Positions 25,111 to 36,167 of a stretch of 64,000 nt of DNA are shown here, in pieces. The first letter of the stretch is position 1. Each line of letters begins with the position of its first letter. The stretch comes from Allorhizobium undicola ORS 992 = ATCC 700741 (GTDB lineage: Bacteria; Pseudomonadota; Alphaproteobacteria; Rhizobiales; Rhizobiaceae): NCBI RefSeq assembly GCF_000621665.1, contig NZ_JHXQ01000015.1, positions 1 to 64,000 on the forward strand, given 5' to 3'. The notes beneath the pieces were generated by a model, which ran no database searches, was not told where the DNA came from, and worked only from the letters and a program-made list of their open reading frames with translations. The position numbers and the translations under genes were made by a program.

Positions 25111-28100
25111 CAAAGACTGATGCGGAAGCCTTCCGCGCCGCCCTCGACGGACACACCGTTCGCGGTGAGGCTGTAGCCTTCGCCCATCCGGCTGGCTTTC
25201 AGCGCAACCGTCTTGCCGCCCACCGTCACCTCTGCCTCATAAGCATCCATGCCAGTCGGCAGTGCGGGCTTGATCAGCAGGCTATCGCCTTCGCGATGGA
25301 TGCCGAGGAAGCCTTCCACCGCAAAGCGGTAGAGCCAGCCTGCCGAGCCGGTATACCAGCTCCAGCCACCACGTCCCTCGTAACCCGGTCCGCCATAAAC
25401 ATCGGCGGCCACCACGTAAGGCTCCACACGGTAGACATCGGCGGCCTCAGCGGTTTCGGCATGGTGAACCGGGTTCAGCATGGAGAATACCTTCCACGCC
25501 TTGTCGGTGCGGCCAAGCCTGGCAAGCGCCAGACCCGTCCAGATGGCGGCATGGGTATATTGCCCGCCATTTTCACGCACGCCGGGCGGATAGGACTTGA
25601 TATAGCCCGGATCCTGACGGCTCTTTTCGAAGGCGGGCGTGAACAGGCGGACAATCCCCGCCTCGTCGTCGATGAGACGCTTTTCCACCGCATCCATGGC
25701 CTTGTGCTGGCGATCCGGTTCGGCAAAGCCCGACAGCACCGACCAGGACTGGGCAATGGCGTCGATACGGCATTCGTCGGATTGGTCCGAACCCAGCGGA
25801 TCGCCATCGTCGAAATAGCCACGGCGATAGTGTTCGCCATCCCAACCCGCCTTTTCAAGCGCGGCCTTCAGCGTTTCGAGATGCTTCTTCCAGCGCCTGC
25901 TGCGCTCGCCATCATTGCGCTCCTCGGCAAAGGGCAGGAACACGGTCAACGCATTGGCGAGGAACCAGCCAAGCCATACACTTTCCCCGCGGCCAGCAAT
26001 ACCGACCCGGTTCATGCCGTCATTCCAGTCGCCGCCAAGGATCAGCGGCAAGCCATTGGTGCCGGTGCGGCTGACGGCAAGGTCGAGCGCGCGGGCGGCA
26101 TGTTCGTAAAGCGGGGCCTTCTCGTCGGAAATATCCGGCTTGAAGAAGGCGTCGTGACGGCCAAGCGCCAGCGTCGGACCGTCGAGGAAGCTGACGTCCT
26201 CGTCCAGCAGCGATTTTTCACCCGTCGAGGTGACATAGGCATGGATGGCATAGCCCAGCCACACCACGTCGTCCGAAATGGTGCTGCGAATGCCAGCGCC
26301 ATTATGCGGCAGCCACCAATGCTGCACGTCGCCTTCCTTGAACTGACGGGAGGCGGCATTGAGGATCTGGCGACGCGCCAGTTCCGGCCGGGTGGTGAGG
26401 AAGGCCAGACTGTCCTGCAACTGGTCGCGGAAGCCATAGGCGCCGGAGGCCTGATAGAAGCCTGCGCGCGCCTTGATACGGCAGGCAAGCGTCTGGTAGG
26501 GCAGCCAGTGATTGACCATGTGGTCGAAGGACTTGTCGCCGGTCTTCACCTTGATATTGCCGGTGAAGCCGCTCCAGAAGCTCTTCGCCTCGTTGAGTGC
26601 CGTCGCAAAGCCCTTGGCCTTCGCATCGGCAATCAGTGCGCGCGCCTCCTGCACCGTCGGCGCATCGCCCATGATGAGGGTAATGGTCTTTTCCTCGCCC
26701 GGCTGAAGCTCGATGTCGAAGGCAAGAGCCGCGCAAGGATCGCCTTCCGGATCGATGGAGCCAGAGAGGCGCTGCCCGCGCATGACCGCCTGCGGCATTG
26801 CCACAGTCCCATGCCGCCCGATGAATTCCCGACGGCTTGAAGCAAAGCCCGACGCCTGCTCGATGCCAGCGAAGAAAGCGATCCGGCCCGAATAATCGAT
26901 GCTGTATGGGTTGGTGGCAAACAGCGCACCGCTTTCCTCGTCCTTCGAGGTCAGCACGAAGGGCGCGGTCTTTTGCGGATTATTGCCAAGGATCCATTCG
27001 ACATAGCCATAAGACCGCAAACGGCGCGCAGCCGAGCCGGTATTGCGAACGGTGAGCCTGGTGAAGCGCACCGGCTTTTCCTGATCGACGGTCATTGCCA
27101 GTTCCACCGCAAGATCGGCGGCCTCGGTGCTGAACACCGAATAGCCGAGACCGTGACGGGTTTCGAAACCGGCATCGCGACGGTTGCTGGCGGCCTGAAT
27201 GGGGCTCACCACCTCGCCGCTGTCCAGATCGGCCACATAGAAGGCCTCTCCGGTGCGGTTGGTGACGGCATCATTGGTCCAGGGCGTCAGCTGGTAGTCA
27301 CGCGAATTGCTGCTCCAGGTGAAGCCGGAGCCTTCGGCAGCGACGTGGAAGCCGAAATTGTCGTTGGAAATGACGTTGATCCACGGATGCGGCGTGGACT
27401 GGCCCGGTGCCAGACGAATGACATATTCACGCCCTTCGTCGGCAAAGCCGCCATAGCCGTTCCAGAAGTCGAGATCGCTGCCGTCCATGCTGATGACGGG
27501 GGCTTCGTCCCTCGCCTGCACGCTCGGCACCGGCGGATACCAGTCGGCCTCCGTTGCCTCCAGACCGCGCGGGGCGGAGAAGAGTTCGGCAGCGCGCGTG
27601 ACCTGGTCGGAAATCTTGCCGTTGCGGGCGTGGAGGACCACGCGGGCGGCGGCCAGAACGGCATTCCAGCCGCTATCGTCCATCAGGTCACGGCGAACGG
27701 TGAAGACATGCTGCATTCCGTTTTCGGCCTGCTTGTGCTTCAGCCCCTCGGCAAGCTGTTCCAGCGCGTGCTGCATATCCTGTGCGTAAGATTCGGCCCG
27801 CTCGTTCAGGATCACGAGATCGGCCACGACGCCATGGCGTTGCAGGTAGTCCTGGGCGGAAAGCGCTTCCTTGACGACTTCCGTGTCCATCTCGTCGTTG
27901 ATGCGCAGCGCAAACATCGGGTAATCGCCCGAGATCGCGTTTGGCCACAGCGCCGACTGCGAGGCGAGACCGGCGCGCACCGTTTCCGGATCGGCACGCA
28001 GATGCATGTCCGGATAGACAAGGTAACGGCCGAGATGCTGGAAGGCAGCCGCCTGCTGCGAGGTGATGCCGATATGGCGCATCTCCACCTGCGTTCTAGT

Positions 28101-31100
28101 CCAGGCGTGCAGCATTTCCTGATTGAAGGCCTCGGCGTGACGATACTGCTCGATGGCCGTATCCACTTCCTGACGGCTTGGAGCGGCAATCGTCCAATAG
28201 ACGAGACTGACCTTCTTGCCAGCCGGAACCCGCACCACACGGCGCAGCGAGACAATCGGATCGAGCGTAAAGCCGTCCGTGCCGGAGAGTGTTGCCCCCG
28301 GCTCGAAGGCTGCCGCATTGGCAAGCGTGCGGCCACGGCCGATGAAGCGATAGCGATCGGTCTCGAATTCGGTCGTACGGCCAGAGCCGGACTCATCCGA
28401 TACCAGATGGGCAATGCACATGTTGGGGTCGCTCGGCGAACGCTTGTTGCGCTCGACACGGATCACGTCACCGCGACGGCCAAGTTCGGTCTTCACGAAC
28501 ATGCGCGAGAAGGCCGGGTGGGCGTTGTCGTTGTCGTCGCTCGACAGCACAGGCTCCATATAGGAGGTGACTTCGATGAAGCGATCCTCGCTACCGGTGT
28601 TCAGCAGCGTGACCCGGCGACCTTCCGCATCATGCTCGGAGCCGACCACGCATTCGACCGTGGAGGTAATGTCTCCCACTGTCTTGGTGAACTCGGCCTT
28701 GTCGTCGGTAAAGACCACTCGGGCTTTTTCCTCCATGGCGCGGCGCGGCGTGGCGGTCGTGGACCACCATTCGCCAGACGCCGTATCGCGCAGGAAGATG
28801 AAAGTGCCGTTGCGGTCTTCCGTCGGGTCGGCCTTCCAGCGCGATACCGACAGGCCGTTCCAGCGCGAGAAGCCGGATCCGGTGGCCGTCAGCATCACCG
28901 AATAATGGCCGTTCGACAGCAGCACCAGTTCGCGGTCCTTCGACAACGGATCGGTAATCGTGCGCACTTCCGGCCGCATCAGGTCGGCCTGCCCCTTGCC
29001 GGGGGTCTGCGGCTCATATTTGCCGCTCATCACCGGAATTTCACGCGGCGCCTTTTCCTGCAACAGCAGTTCGGCGGCTTCGATCACCGGATCGGAGTGG
29101 AAGAGTTCACGCAGCAGGCCGTTGAAGGTCACGTTGGCAATGGCTGCGATCGACATGCCGTGATGGTGGGCGTAGTAATTGTAGACCACCGCGCAGGGCT
29201 TGCCCTTCGGCACGCGGGTGGGCGTGAAGTCCACCGCATCGTGATAGCCGTACTGACCGAGCGCGCCCAGCGCCCGAAGCTTGCGCAGGTTTTCCGCCGC
29301 CGCCTTAGGATCGTACTGGCTGGCGAGGATAGATGCATAAGGGGCAATGACCGCGTTCTGGCCAAGGCCGCGTTTGAGACCCAGCGTCGGCACACCGAAA
29401 TTGGTATATTGATAGGCCAGCGCGTGGTCGCGGGCATTGAAGGCCGCTTCAGAAATGCCCCAGGGGATATTCAGCCGCTTGCCGTGGTTCATCTGCTCCT
29501 TGACGATCAGATTGTTCGTCTGGTTCAGAATGCCGCCATGACGCTCCTGCATGACCAGCGGCGGCATGAGATATTCGAACATCGAACCGGACCACGACAC
29601 CAGCGCCGCCTTGGAACCGATCGGCACGACCTGACGGCCGAGCTTGTACCAATGTTCGGTGGGCAGGTCGCCCTTGGCAATGGCGAAAAGCGAGGTGAGG
29701 CGGGCTTCCGATGCCAGAAGGTCATAGCAGGCCTCGTCCAGCTCCATGGTTTCGACGCGGTAGCCGATGGACAGAAGACGACGCTCCTTGCGGAACAGGA
29801 AGGCGAAATCCATCGAGAAGGCAAGGCTGCGGGCACGGTCGCGCAGGCTGGCCAGCCGCTGACGAAGCGGCTCGATATTGGAAAGGTCGAAGGAGGCATC
29901 GGCAATATGCGCCTCGCAGACCGCGACCAGCGATTCGGCCCAGCGTGTGATTTCCGTCGTGCGGTCCGAGCGCACTTCGTGATGCAGGTTCTGGGCGAGC
30001 TTCAGCACGTCGCGGGCAAGAACGGCGAGGTTTATGACCCGGATGGTGGCGAATTCATGCTCGCGCTTCACCGCTGCCAGCGCGTTGTTGAAGCCGACGA
30101 TGCGTTCATGCAGGCGGCGGCGCAGCGGACGAACCATCTTGCGGTCATCCGGCAGTTCCTTCAGCGTTTCCATGAGGATCGAGCCGACATCGCCGATACC
30201 GTCGAGATTGCCCTGAAGGTGGGCGGAGGGCGCTTCCGCCCAATGACGGCAGGCCGAGGAAACCGCAATGAGATGGCCTGCGAGGTTGCCGCTGTCCACC
30301 GCCGAGATGTAGCGGTTGCCGAGCGCTTTCAGCGTGTCGGTATGGTACCAGTTGTAGAGATGGCCCCGGAATTTATCCATCTTTTCGACGGTTCCGATGG
30401 TCTGCTCCAGCTTTTCGATGGTCTGCTCGAAGCTCAGCCAGCCGAAATGACGGCCAGAGACGATGGAGAGCAGATAGACGCCGATATTCGTGGGCGAGGT
30501 GCGCCGCGCAACGACGGGCTCAGGCGTTTCCTGGAAATTGTCCGGCGGCAGGAAATGTTCGCCCGCATTGGCGAAGGTTTCGTAATAGCGCCAGGTGCGC
30601 CTGGCGATCAGACGCAACTCCTGCACGGTTTCCTGTGGCACGAACAGCCGGTCTTCCGTTTCGGCGGACTGGCTGACATACCAGGCGATTACCGGCGAAA
30701 GCACCCACATCAGCGTGAAGGGCAGGCCGATCAGCGCGCCATAGCCGGTAAAGCAGAAGGCGATGGCAAAGGCCAGAACGGCCAGCGCCGGGGCATAGCG
30801 CATGGTCTTGTAATAGGTGAGGATGCTGCCCTGCGCCGCCGACTGGATGGAGGCCGCGGTGCGCCACTCCAGCAGGAACTTGCGGGTAACGGCCAGACGG
30901 TAGGCCGAGCGAATGATGGCATCGGCCATCATGCAGGCCATGTCGGCGATGAAGACGATGCGCAGCGCAACCTGCGCATTAGCACCCTTGGCGTCGTTCC
31001 ACAGCGACTGGAAATGCGCAGCCGGCACAATGTCGGTCTGGCGCGGCACCAGCGCGTTGATGAGCGAAATGGTCGGCGCGACGAAGAGGCTGAAGATCAG

Positions 31101-33611
31101 CAGCAACTGCCAGATCAGCATCGTCACCGGATCCATCACCAGCCAGCCGATGATCGAGGCGGCAAACCAGGCGATAGGCGTCAGCGAACGGCGCAGGTTA
31201 TCGACCATTTTCCAGCGGCCGAGCGCGGTAATGCCCCGGCCCGGATCGAAGATATAGGGCAGAAGCTGCCAGTCGCCGCGTGCCCAGCGATGCTGGCGGG
31301 AGATTTCCACCTCGTAGCGGGTCGGGAAATCCTCGACCAGCTCGACATCCGTCACCAGCGCGCAACGGGCAAAGGAACCTTCCAGAAGGTCGTGGCTGAG
31401 AATGGTGTTTTCGTCGATCCGGCCCTTGATGGCCCGCTCGAAGGCATCGACATGGTAGAGGCCCTTGCCGGTGAAGGTGCCTTCGCCAGTGATGTCCTGA
31501 TAGACGTCGGAGACGGTGAAGACGTAAGGGTCGAGACCGCGATTGATCGAAAAGACACGCTGGAAGACGGAAGCATCCTCGCCGGTGGTCAGCGATGGTG
31601 TCACGCGCGGCTGGAGAATGCCGTAACCGCTGACGACGCGGCCGGTCTTTTCGTCATGCACGGGGCGATTGATCGGGTGATAGAGCTTGCCGACCAGCTT
31701 GGTGACGGCATCACGCATCAGGCGGGTGTCGGCGTCCAGCGTCATCACATATTGCACGCCCTCCGGCACCATATTGGCGCCCGGCAGATAGGACGTATCA
31801 TTGTCGCCGCGCAGAAGCAGGTTCAGCTCGTGCAGCTTGCCACGCTTGCGCTCCCAGCCCATCCAGCATTCTTCCTGGGGGTTGTAGAGGCGGCGGCGAT
31901 GCAGCAGGTAGAAGCGCGTCTTGCCATCGGCATTATAGCGGGCATTGAGGGCCGCCACCTCGCGCTTGGCGTAATCCAGCACTTCGATGTCGGCTTCGGT
32001 TTCCTCGACCTTGCTGTCCGGCCAGTCGCTGAGCAGCGAGAAATAGATCTCCCCGCGCGGGTTGGTGAGATAATGAACCTCGAGGTTACGCACCAGTTCG
32101 TCCACATGGTCGCGCTTGGAAATCAGGCAAGGCACCGCCACCAGCGTGCGGGCCTCTTCCGGAATACCCTCCTTGAATTCATAGCCCACAAGGCGTGCGG
32201 GCTTGAGAATGAAGGTGACGAGGGTGTTGAACAGGCCCGTGGCCCCTTCCGAAGCAGGAAGAGCAAACAACAGCACCAGAAGCACGATGACGGCCACCGA
32301 AAGACCGGCGGCAACAAGATAGCCAGCCACCAGCGCCAGCGCCAGCGCCGTCAGCGCCAGGACGGGGGCGGCAATGGCCAGCCAATGCAGGCGCTTGAAG
32401 GTGCGCGTAATGCGGGCATGGAAAGGCACCCGGTAGCCAATGGCCTTTTCCAGCACCTCACGCTGGTCGCCCACCAGAAAGCTGCCAACGTTGGAAGGCG
32501 CATCGAGCCCTGCCTGCCCTTCGGCAGTGGAGACCTGCTGCGAAAGGGCGATCGCCGCTTCGGCAATCTGCAATTCCGTCTTGTCGGAGCGGCGGGCAAG
32601 CTTTTCGATCGTCGTGCGGTAGCTGTTGCGCGAGCCGAAATCCAGCGCCTCGTAATCGCTGTGATTGCGCAGGATCTTATCGACGTGGCTGATTTCCTCG
32701 ACCCAGACCGACCATTCCGTATCGTCGATGGTGCGCAGGCCCTTGATGATGCTGCCCATGGACACATTGCCCGAGGCAAGCCGGTTATGCTCGGCCGTCA
32801 TCGCCTCTTCGGGCGTGCGTCCGGCCGCTTCCAGATGCTTTTCCAGCCATTCGATGGCCATGGCCGAGGTCTGAGAGCCATTGCGCAGGCGGTAGAGGAA
32901 CTGCGTGGCGAAGGTGTTGTCGTCGGCAACCCCTTCCAGCGTTTTCAGATAGAGGGCACAGGCCGCTTCATCGTTCAGGCGGATAACCTCATCGGCAGCC
33001 TCGTTGGCCTTGCGGCGCATCTGGCGCGAACGTTCCACCCGCGTGGAAATGCGGCGCAGATTATCCACCAGCACGAAACGCACCATGGAAGGCAGAGCCC
33101 AGAGTTCACCGATTTCCAGCGGCTGCACCGATTGATAGCCCTCGGCCAGCGCCATCAGCGTTTCGCGGGTGACGGTGCTGTGGGTGTGGGCCACATAGGT
33201 CCAGGCCAGCGCCATGACGCGAGGGATTTCCGTGCCGTTGAAGCGGATCATCGGCAATTGCCGATAGAATTTCCGCGGGAAGTCACGGCGGACCTCCTGA
33301 ATGGCCTCTTCGATGATGTAGTGGTTGTCCAGCAACCATTCGGCGGCAGGGGTAATCGTCGCACCCGCTTCCACATCGACGGCAACCGTCCGGTAGACCC
33401 TCAGAATTTCCCGTTCGTTTTCCTTATGGCGCTCGAAAAAATCGAAATGCGCATAGCCCGGCAATTCCTTTAACGGTTCCGTTGCCAGTACCCGTGCCTT
33501 GTCCCGCAATTCGTCGATTGTCAGGTAAGGCGCGCGAATCGAATCGTTATAGTCGAGGATCTTGCTCTCGGCCTCTTTGGGCGCGGCGGTGGGCGTGATG
33601 GATGAGGACAT
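25110..33611 (-). CDS. cgs: Cyclic beta-1,2-glucan synthase (NdvB/ChvB/Cgs)
   Basis: A giant inner-membrane enzyme that starts, elongates and cyclises beta-1,2-glucan from UDP-glucose and trims its length. At 2833 residues it matches Brucella Cgs and rhizobial NdvB. The N-terminal region contains membrane pairs near 410-460 and a GT84 transferase domain with VMTLDADTRL, EGSFARCAL...VEDFPTRYEVE and QHRWARGDW (about 670-830). Further membrane segments lie at about 840-1010. The C-terminal half (from about 1500) has glycan-binding modules and a GH94 phosphorylase-like domain with LACRIKARAGFYQASGAYGFRDQLQD and GGDWNDGMNRVG. It is followed upstream by ndvA on the same strand after 623 bp. Product cyclic glucans act in the periplasm in osmoadaptation and host interaction. 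Confidence 0.97.
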   Translation of the reverse strand: MSSSITPTAAPKEAESKILDYNDSIRAPYLTIDELRDKARVLATEPLKELPGYAHFDFFERHKENEREILRVYRTVAVDVEAGATITPAAEWLLDNHYIIEEAIQEVRRDFPRKFYRQLPMIRFNGTEIPRVMALAWTYVAHTHSTVTRETLMALAEGYQSVQPLEIGELWALPSMVRFVLVDNLRRISTRVERSRQMRRKANEAADEVIRLNDEAACALYLKTLEGVADDNTFATQFLYRLRNGSQTSAMAIEWLEKHLEAAGRTPEEAMTAEHNRLASGNVSMGSIIKGLRTIDDTEWSVWVEEISHVDKILRNHSDYEALDFGSRNSYRTTIEKLARRSDKTELQIAEAAIALSQQVSTAEGQAGLDAPSNVGSFLVGDQREVLEKAIGYRVPFHARITRTFKRLHWLAIAAPVLALTALALALVAGYLVAAGLSVAVIVLLVLLFALPASEGATGLFNTLVTFILKPARLVGYEFKEGIPEEARTLVAVPCLISKRDHVDELVRNLEVHYLTNPRGEIYFSLLSDWPDSKVEETEADIEVLDYAKREVAALNARYNADGKTRFYLLHRRRLYNPQEECWMGWERKRGKLHELNLLLRGDNDTSYLPGANMVPEGVQYVMTLDADTRLMRDAVTKLVGKLYHPINRPVHDEKTGRVVSGYGILQPRVTPSLTTGEDASVFQRVFSINRGLDPYVFTVSDVYQDITGEGTFTGKGLYHVDAFERAIKGRIDENTILSHDLLEGSFARCALVTDVELVEDFPTRYEVEISRQHRWARGDWQLLPYIFDPGRGITALGRWKMVDNLRRSLTPIAWFAASIIGWLVMDPVTMLIWQLLLIFSLFVAPTISLINALVPRQTDIVPAAHFQSLWNDAKGANAQVALRIVFIADMACMMADAIIRSAYRLAVTRKFLLEWRTAASIQSAAQGSILTYYKTMRYAPALAVLAFAIAFCFTGYGALIGLPFTLMWVLSPVIAWYVSQSAETEDRLFVPQETVQELRLIARRTWRYYETFANAGEHFLPPDNFQETPEPVVARRTSPTNIGVYLLSIVSGRHFGWLSFEQTIEKLEQTIGTVEKMDKFRGHLYNWYHTDTLKALGNRYISAVDSGNLAGHLIAVSSACRHWAEAPSAHLQGNLDGIGDVGSILMETLKELPDDRKMVRPLRRRLHERIVGFNNALAAVKREHEFATIRVINLAVLARDVLKLAQNLHHEVRSDRTTEITRWAESLVAVCEAHIADASFDLSNIEPLRQRLASLRDRARSLAFSMDFAFLFRKERRLLSIGYRVETMELDEACYDLLASEARLTSLFAIAKGDLPTEHWYKLGRQVVPIGSKAALVSWSGSMFEYLMPPLVMQERHGGILNQTNNLIVKEQMNHGKRLNIPWGISEAAFNARDHALAYQYTNFGVPTLGLKRGLGQNAVIAPYASILASQYDPKAAAENLRKLRALGALGQYGYHDAVDFTPTRVPKGKPCAVVYNYYAHHHGMSIAAIANVTFNGLLRELFHSDPVIEAAELLLQEKAPREIPVMSGKYEPQTPGKGQADLMRPEVRTITDPLSKDRELVLLSNGHYSVMLTATGSGFSRWNGLSVSRWKADPTEDRNGTFIFLRDTASGEWWSTTATPRRAMEEKARVVFTDDKAEFTKTVGDITSTVECVVGSEHDAEGRRVTLLNTGSEDRFIEVTSYMEPVLSSDDNDNAHPAFSRMFVKTELGRRGDVIRVERNKRSPSDPNMCIAHLVSDESGSGRTTEFETDRYRFIGRGRTLANAAAFEPGATLSGTDGFTLDPIVSLRRVVRVPAGKKVSLVYWTIAAPSRQEVDTAIEQYRHAEAFNQEMLHAWTRTQVEMRHIGITSQQAAAFQHLGRYLVYPDMHLRADPETVRAGLASQSALWPNAISGDYPMFALRINDEMDTEVVKEALSAQDYLQRHGVVADLVILNERAESYAQDMQHALEQLAEGLKHKQAENGMQHVFTVRRDLMDDSGWNAVLAAARVVLHARNGKISDQVTRAAELFSAPRGLEATEADWYPPVPSVQARDEAPVISMDGSDLDFWNGYGGFADEGREYVIRLAPGQSTPHPWINVISNDNFGFHVAAEGSGFTWSSNSRDYQLTPWTNDAVTNRTGEAFYVADLDSGEVVSPIQAASNRRDAGFETRHGLGYSVFSTEAADLAVELAMTVDQEKPVRFTRLTVRNTGSAARRLRSYGYVEWILGNNPQKTAPFVLTSKDEESGALFATNPYSIDYSGRIAFFAGIEQASGFASSRREFIGRHGTVAMPQAVMRGQRLSGSIDPEGDPCAALAFDIELQPGEEKTITLIMGDAPTVQEARALIADAKAKGFATALNEAKSFWSGFTGNIKVKTGDKSFDHMVNHWLPYQTLACRIKARAGFYQASGAYGFRDQLQDSLAFLTTRPELARRQILNAASRQFKEGDVQHWWLPHNGAGIRSTISDDVVWLGYAIHAYVTSTGEKSLLDEDVSFLDGPTLALGRHDAFFKPDISDEKAPLYEHAARALDLAVSRTGTNGLPLILGGDWNDGMNRVGIAGRGESVWLGWFLANALTVFLPFAEERNDGERSRRWKKHLETLKAALEKAGWDGEHYRRGYFDDGDPLGSDQSDECRIDAIAQSWSVLSGFAEPDRQHKAMDAVEKRLIDDEAGIVRLFTPAFEKSRQDPGYIKSYPPGVRENGGQYTHAAIWTGLALARLGRTDKAWKVFSMLNPVHHAETAEAADVYRVEPYVVAADVYGGPGYEGRGGWSWYTGSAGWLYRFAVEGFLGIHREGDSLLIKPALPTGMDAYEAEVTVGGKTVALKASRMGEGYSLTANGVSVEGGAEGFRISL

Positions 33612-33689
33612 GGTTCTCGTATCTGCTACCAGAAGGATTGAATGGGGGGGCGGGGCCTGAAACTCAGCGTCAAAGGTGTATCATGTCGC

Positions 33690-33795
33690 TACTGCATAAT
33701 TCCTTATATCGGAATCGATTTAAGGTGAAAATTATGCAGCAGATTTAAACTGTTACAGCGTCCTTTGTGCGTTTGATAAAACGCACGGCGCTGTA
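33690..33795 (+). repeat. Palindromic repeat family 1, copy 3
   Basis: A complete 106-bp copy lies 78 bases upstream of the cgs start, in the gap between cgs and ndvA. It may end the ndvA transcript or separate it from cgs. The rest of the gap (33796-34183) holds no gene I can support. Confidence 0.9.
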
Positions 33796-34183
33796 TGCAG
33801 CTCCCGTTCGGGGCATGGGACCGAAACGCCGAAACCGGCCATGTGAAAAGGGGATAAAGCAACATCGACCGAAAGCCTCTGCCCTGCAAGGCAAGGCGAT
33901 TGGAGGCGGGCGATGAGGCCAGCAATGTTCCAACGGCAAAAGCCCGGCAGGCCGAGCTTTCACGAACTCGGACAAACCAGGAATATTCTCGATGGGCCAA
34001 GCGGCGCAAACCTGTCAACTGAACGTGCATACCATCCTTTTCACAGAAAACCTTTAAGGCTTCATTTACCATGGAGCAGGAACCCTCCTCCATCAAGGCC
34101 GCCACACTGCCCGCCCAAGCTTGAACCCAAGCTGAACGAAAGCCATGGCAATCCGTCCCAGGCTTGTGCGGGACGCATGAAGA

Positions 34184-34213
34184 AGGGCCCGCCACCTTTC
34201 GGCGACGGACCCT
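34184..34213 (-). terminator. Terminator after ndvA
   Basis: On the minus strand GGGTCCGTCGCC-GAAA-GGTGGCGGGCCC forms a long stem with a few mismatches, followed by TTCTTC, about 22 bases after the ndvA stop. It suggests that cgs is transcribed from its own promoter. Confidence 0.65.
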
Positions 34214-34234
34214 CCTGCCCCTTGTTCCTTTGCG

Positions 34235-35986
34235 TCAGGCGTTGACGGCGAGCTTCTCGTCTTCCTTGAGCAGGCCGCTGGTTTGCAACAGTGCCGCAAA
34301 CCGCCCGCCCTTGGCGCTCAGCTCCTCGTAACCGCCCATTTCAATGATCCGGCCATGATCGAGGAAAAGGACCATATCGGCATCCCTGACTGTCGAAAGG
34401 CGATGCGCGATGATGAAGGTCGTGCGATCCTTGCGCAGGCGGTCGATGGCGTCCTTGACGCGGGCTTCCGTCTCCACATCCAGAGCACTGGTCGCTTCGT
34501 CCAGCACCAGAATGGGGGCATTTTTCAAGATCGCGCGGGCAATGGCAATGCGCTGGCGCTCGCCGCCGGACAGCCGGTTTCCGCGCTCGCCCACCTCCGT
34601 CTCGAAGCCGTTGAGGCGGCTTTCGATGAACTCCGTGGCAGCGGCGGCTTCAGCCGCCTTCAACACGTCCTCATCCGTCGCATTTTCGCGGCCCAGCCGG
34701 ATATTGTCGGCAATGGAGCGGTTGAGAAGCCCGGCATCCTGAAACACGGTGGCAATGGCATTGCGCAGCGACTGGCGCGTAACCGTTCCAACATCCACCC
34801 CATCGATCAGGATCTGCCCGGATTGCGGCTCATGCACCCGTTGCAGCAGATTGACCAGCGTGGTCTTTCCCGCCCCCGTGGGGCCGACGATCGCGATGGT
34901 CTGTCCCGCCTTGACCGAGAAATTGACATCCTTCACGCCCTGCGTGGTATTGGCGAAATCGAAGGAGACATGGCGGAATTCGACATCGCCGCGCACCTGA
35001 CCGAGATCGCGCGCGCCCTTCACCTCCTCGCGGGCCTGAACGGAATCTTCCAGCGTGTAGAAATCCTCCAGCTTGGCGCGCGCCTCGAAGATCTGCGTGG
35101 AAAACTGCCGCATCTGGTCGAGACGGGCGATGAGCAGGTTGGCAAAGCCGATAAAGGCAATGACGTCACCCACCTTCAGCTCGCCCTGCTGCACCAGAAC
35201 CGTGCCGATCACCAGAATGATGAGCATGGAGGCGGTCGAGGCGATGCGGTTCAGGCCGCTTGCAATGGCCCACCAGTCCAGCACGGGATACTGGGCATTG
35301 AGAAGATCGTTGGTGAAGGTTTTCAGGGCGCGGGTCTCGGCCTCGATCCGGTTGTAACTATGCACGACCGAGACATTGCTGATGGAATCGCTCACATGCG
35401 AGAACACGGTGTGATAATGGCTTTCCACCGAGGCCTGGCCATCCTTGGTCTTGTTCATCACCGTCTTGCCGATGATGACATAGATCAGCCCCAGCACCAT
35501 CAGAACGATGGAAAGCCGGACATCCATGGAAAATGCAGTGGGAATGAGCAGGGCAAGCGCCACGGCCGTGGCCAGATGCGTGCGCATGAATTCCAGCCAG
35601 AGGCCGAACAGCGTCTCGCTGGCGCGCAGAAGGGTGTGCAGCGCATTGGAGGTGCCGCGCTGGTGATGCCAGCTCAGCGGCATGGAGATGATGCGCCCAA
35701 ACGCCTCCGTCAAAAGACTGGCGCGGCGGCCATGCGCCAGACGGTCGGCCTCGCGCGCCACCAGCACGAAAGCAATGGTGTTGAACACGCCGAAGCCGCC
35801 CCACATCAACAGGATGTTGTTGACGGGCTTGCCGCTGGAGATCGCGTCGATGATCCAGCCGAACAGCACAGGCTCAGCAATCGTGATGACTGCCAGAGTA
35901 ATGTTGGCGGCAACGACGACGCTGACCTTCAGCCGATAGGCGCCGAGATATTGCAGGGCTCGCCAGTATATTTGGAAAAGGGACAC
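34235..35986 (-). CDS. ndvA: Cyclic beta-1,2-glucan ABC exporter NdvA/ChvA
   Basis: A half-size ABC exporter that moves cyclic beta-1,2-glucan from cytoplasm to periplasm. The 583-residue chain has an N-terminal six-helix membrane domain (about 20-300) and an ATPase domain with Walker A GPTGAGKT (368-375), signature LSGGE (472-476) and Walker B ILVLDE (492-497). It resembles rhizobial NdvA closely in its opening (MSLFQIYWRALQYLGAYRLK). It lies upstream of cgs, the glucan synthase, on the same strand, so synthesis and export genes are side by side. A LuxR-type gene is divergent from it. Confidence 0.94.
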   Translation of the reverse strand: MSLFQIYWRALQYLGAYRLKVSVVVAANITLAVITIAEPVLFGWIIDAISSGKPVNNILLMWGGFGVFNTIAFVLVAREADRLAHGRRASLLTEAFGRIISMPLSWHHQRGTSNALHTLLRASETLFGLWLEFMRTHLATAVALALLIPTAFSMDVRLSIVLMVLGLIYVIIGKTVMNKTKDGQASVESHYHTVFSHVSDSISNVSVVHSYNRIEAETRALKTFTNDLLNAQYPVLDWWAIASGLNRIASTASMLIILVIGTVLVQQGELKVGDVIAFIGFANLLIARLDQMRQFSTQIFEARAKLEDFYTLEDSVQAREEVKGARDLGQVRGDVEFRHVSFDFANTTQGVKDVNFSVKAGQTIAIVGPTGAGKTTLVNLLQRVHEPQSGQILIDGVDVGTVTRQSLRNAIATVFQDAGLLNRSIADNIRLGRENATDEDVLKAAEAAAATEFIESRLNGFETEVGERGNRLSGGERQRIAIARAILKNAPILVLDEATSALDVETEARVKDAIDRLRKDRTTFIIAHRLSTVRDADMVLFLDHGRIIEMGGYEELSAKGGRFAALLQTSGLLKEDEKLAVNA

Positions 35987-36167
35987 GCCTTCAAACTCTC
36001 CGTTCTCGTTCGCTTTGGTCGTTCGGTCAGGATTTTAACCGGGCGAACCTGAACGCTGCCTATACGAAAACGGCTTTTCCTCATAATTTTCGAGGGATTT
36101 GACTTTTATCCGTGACAGACAGTGCGAAATCTAGGATTACAAAATTAACGCACGCATAAGATTAACA

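Noticed and set aside
26973-33473. A 2166-residue open frame on the plus strand opposite cgs
   Set aside because: It is the antisense shadow of the strongly conserved cgs gene. Its sequence is low in recognisable motifs and rich in H/G/R from reverse-complement codons.
33796-34183. Possible small genes in the cgs-ndvA gap
   Set aside because: Short frames exist on both strands, but they lack ribosome sites and recognisable sequence, and the minus-strand one is completed by a repeat. No gene is claimed.
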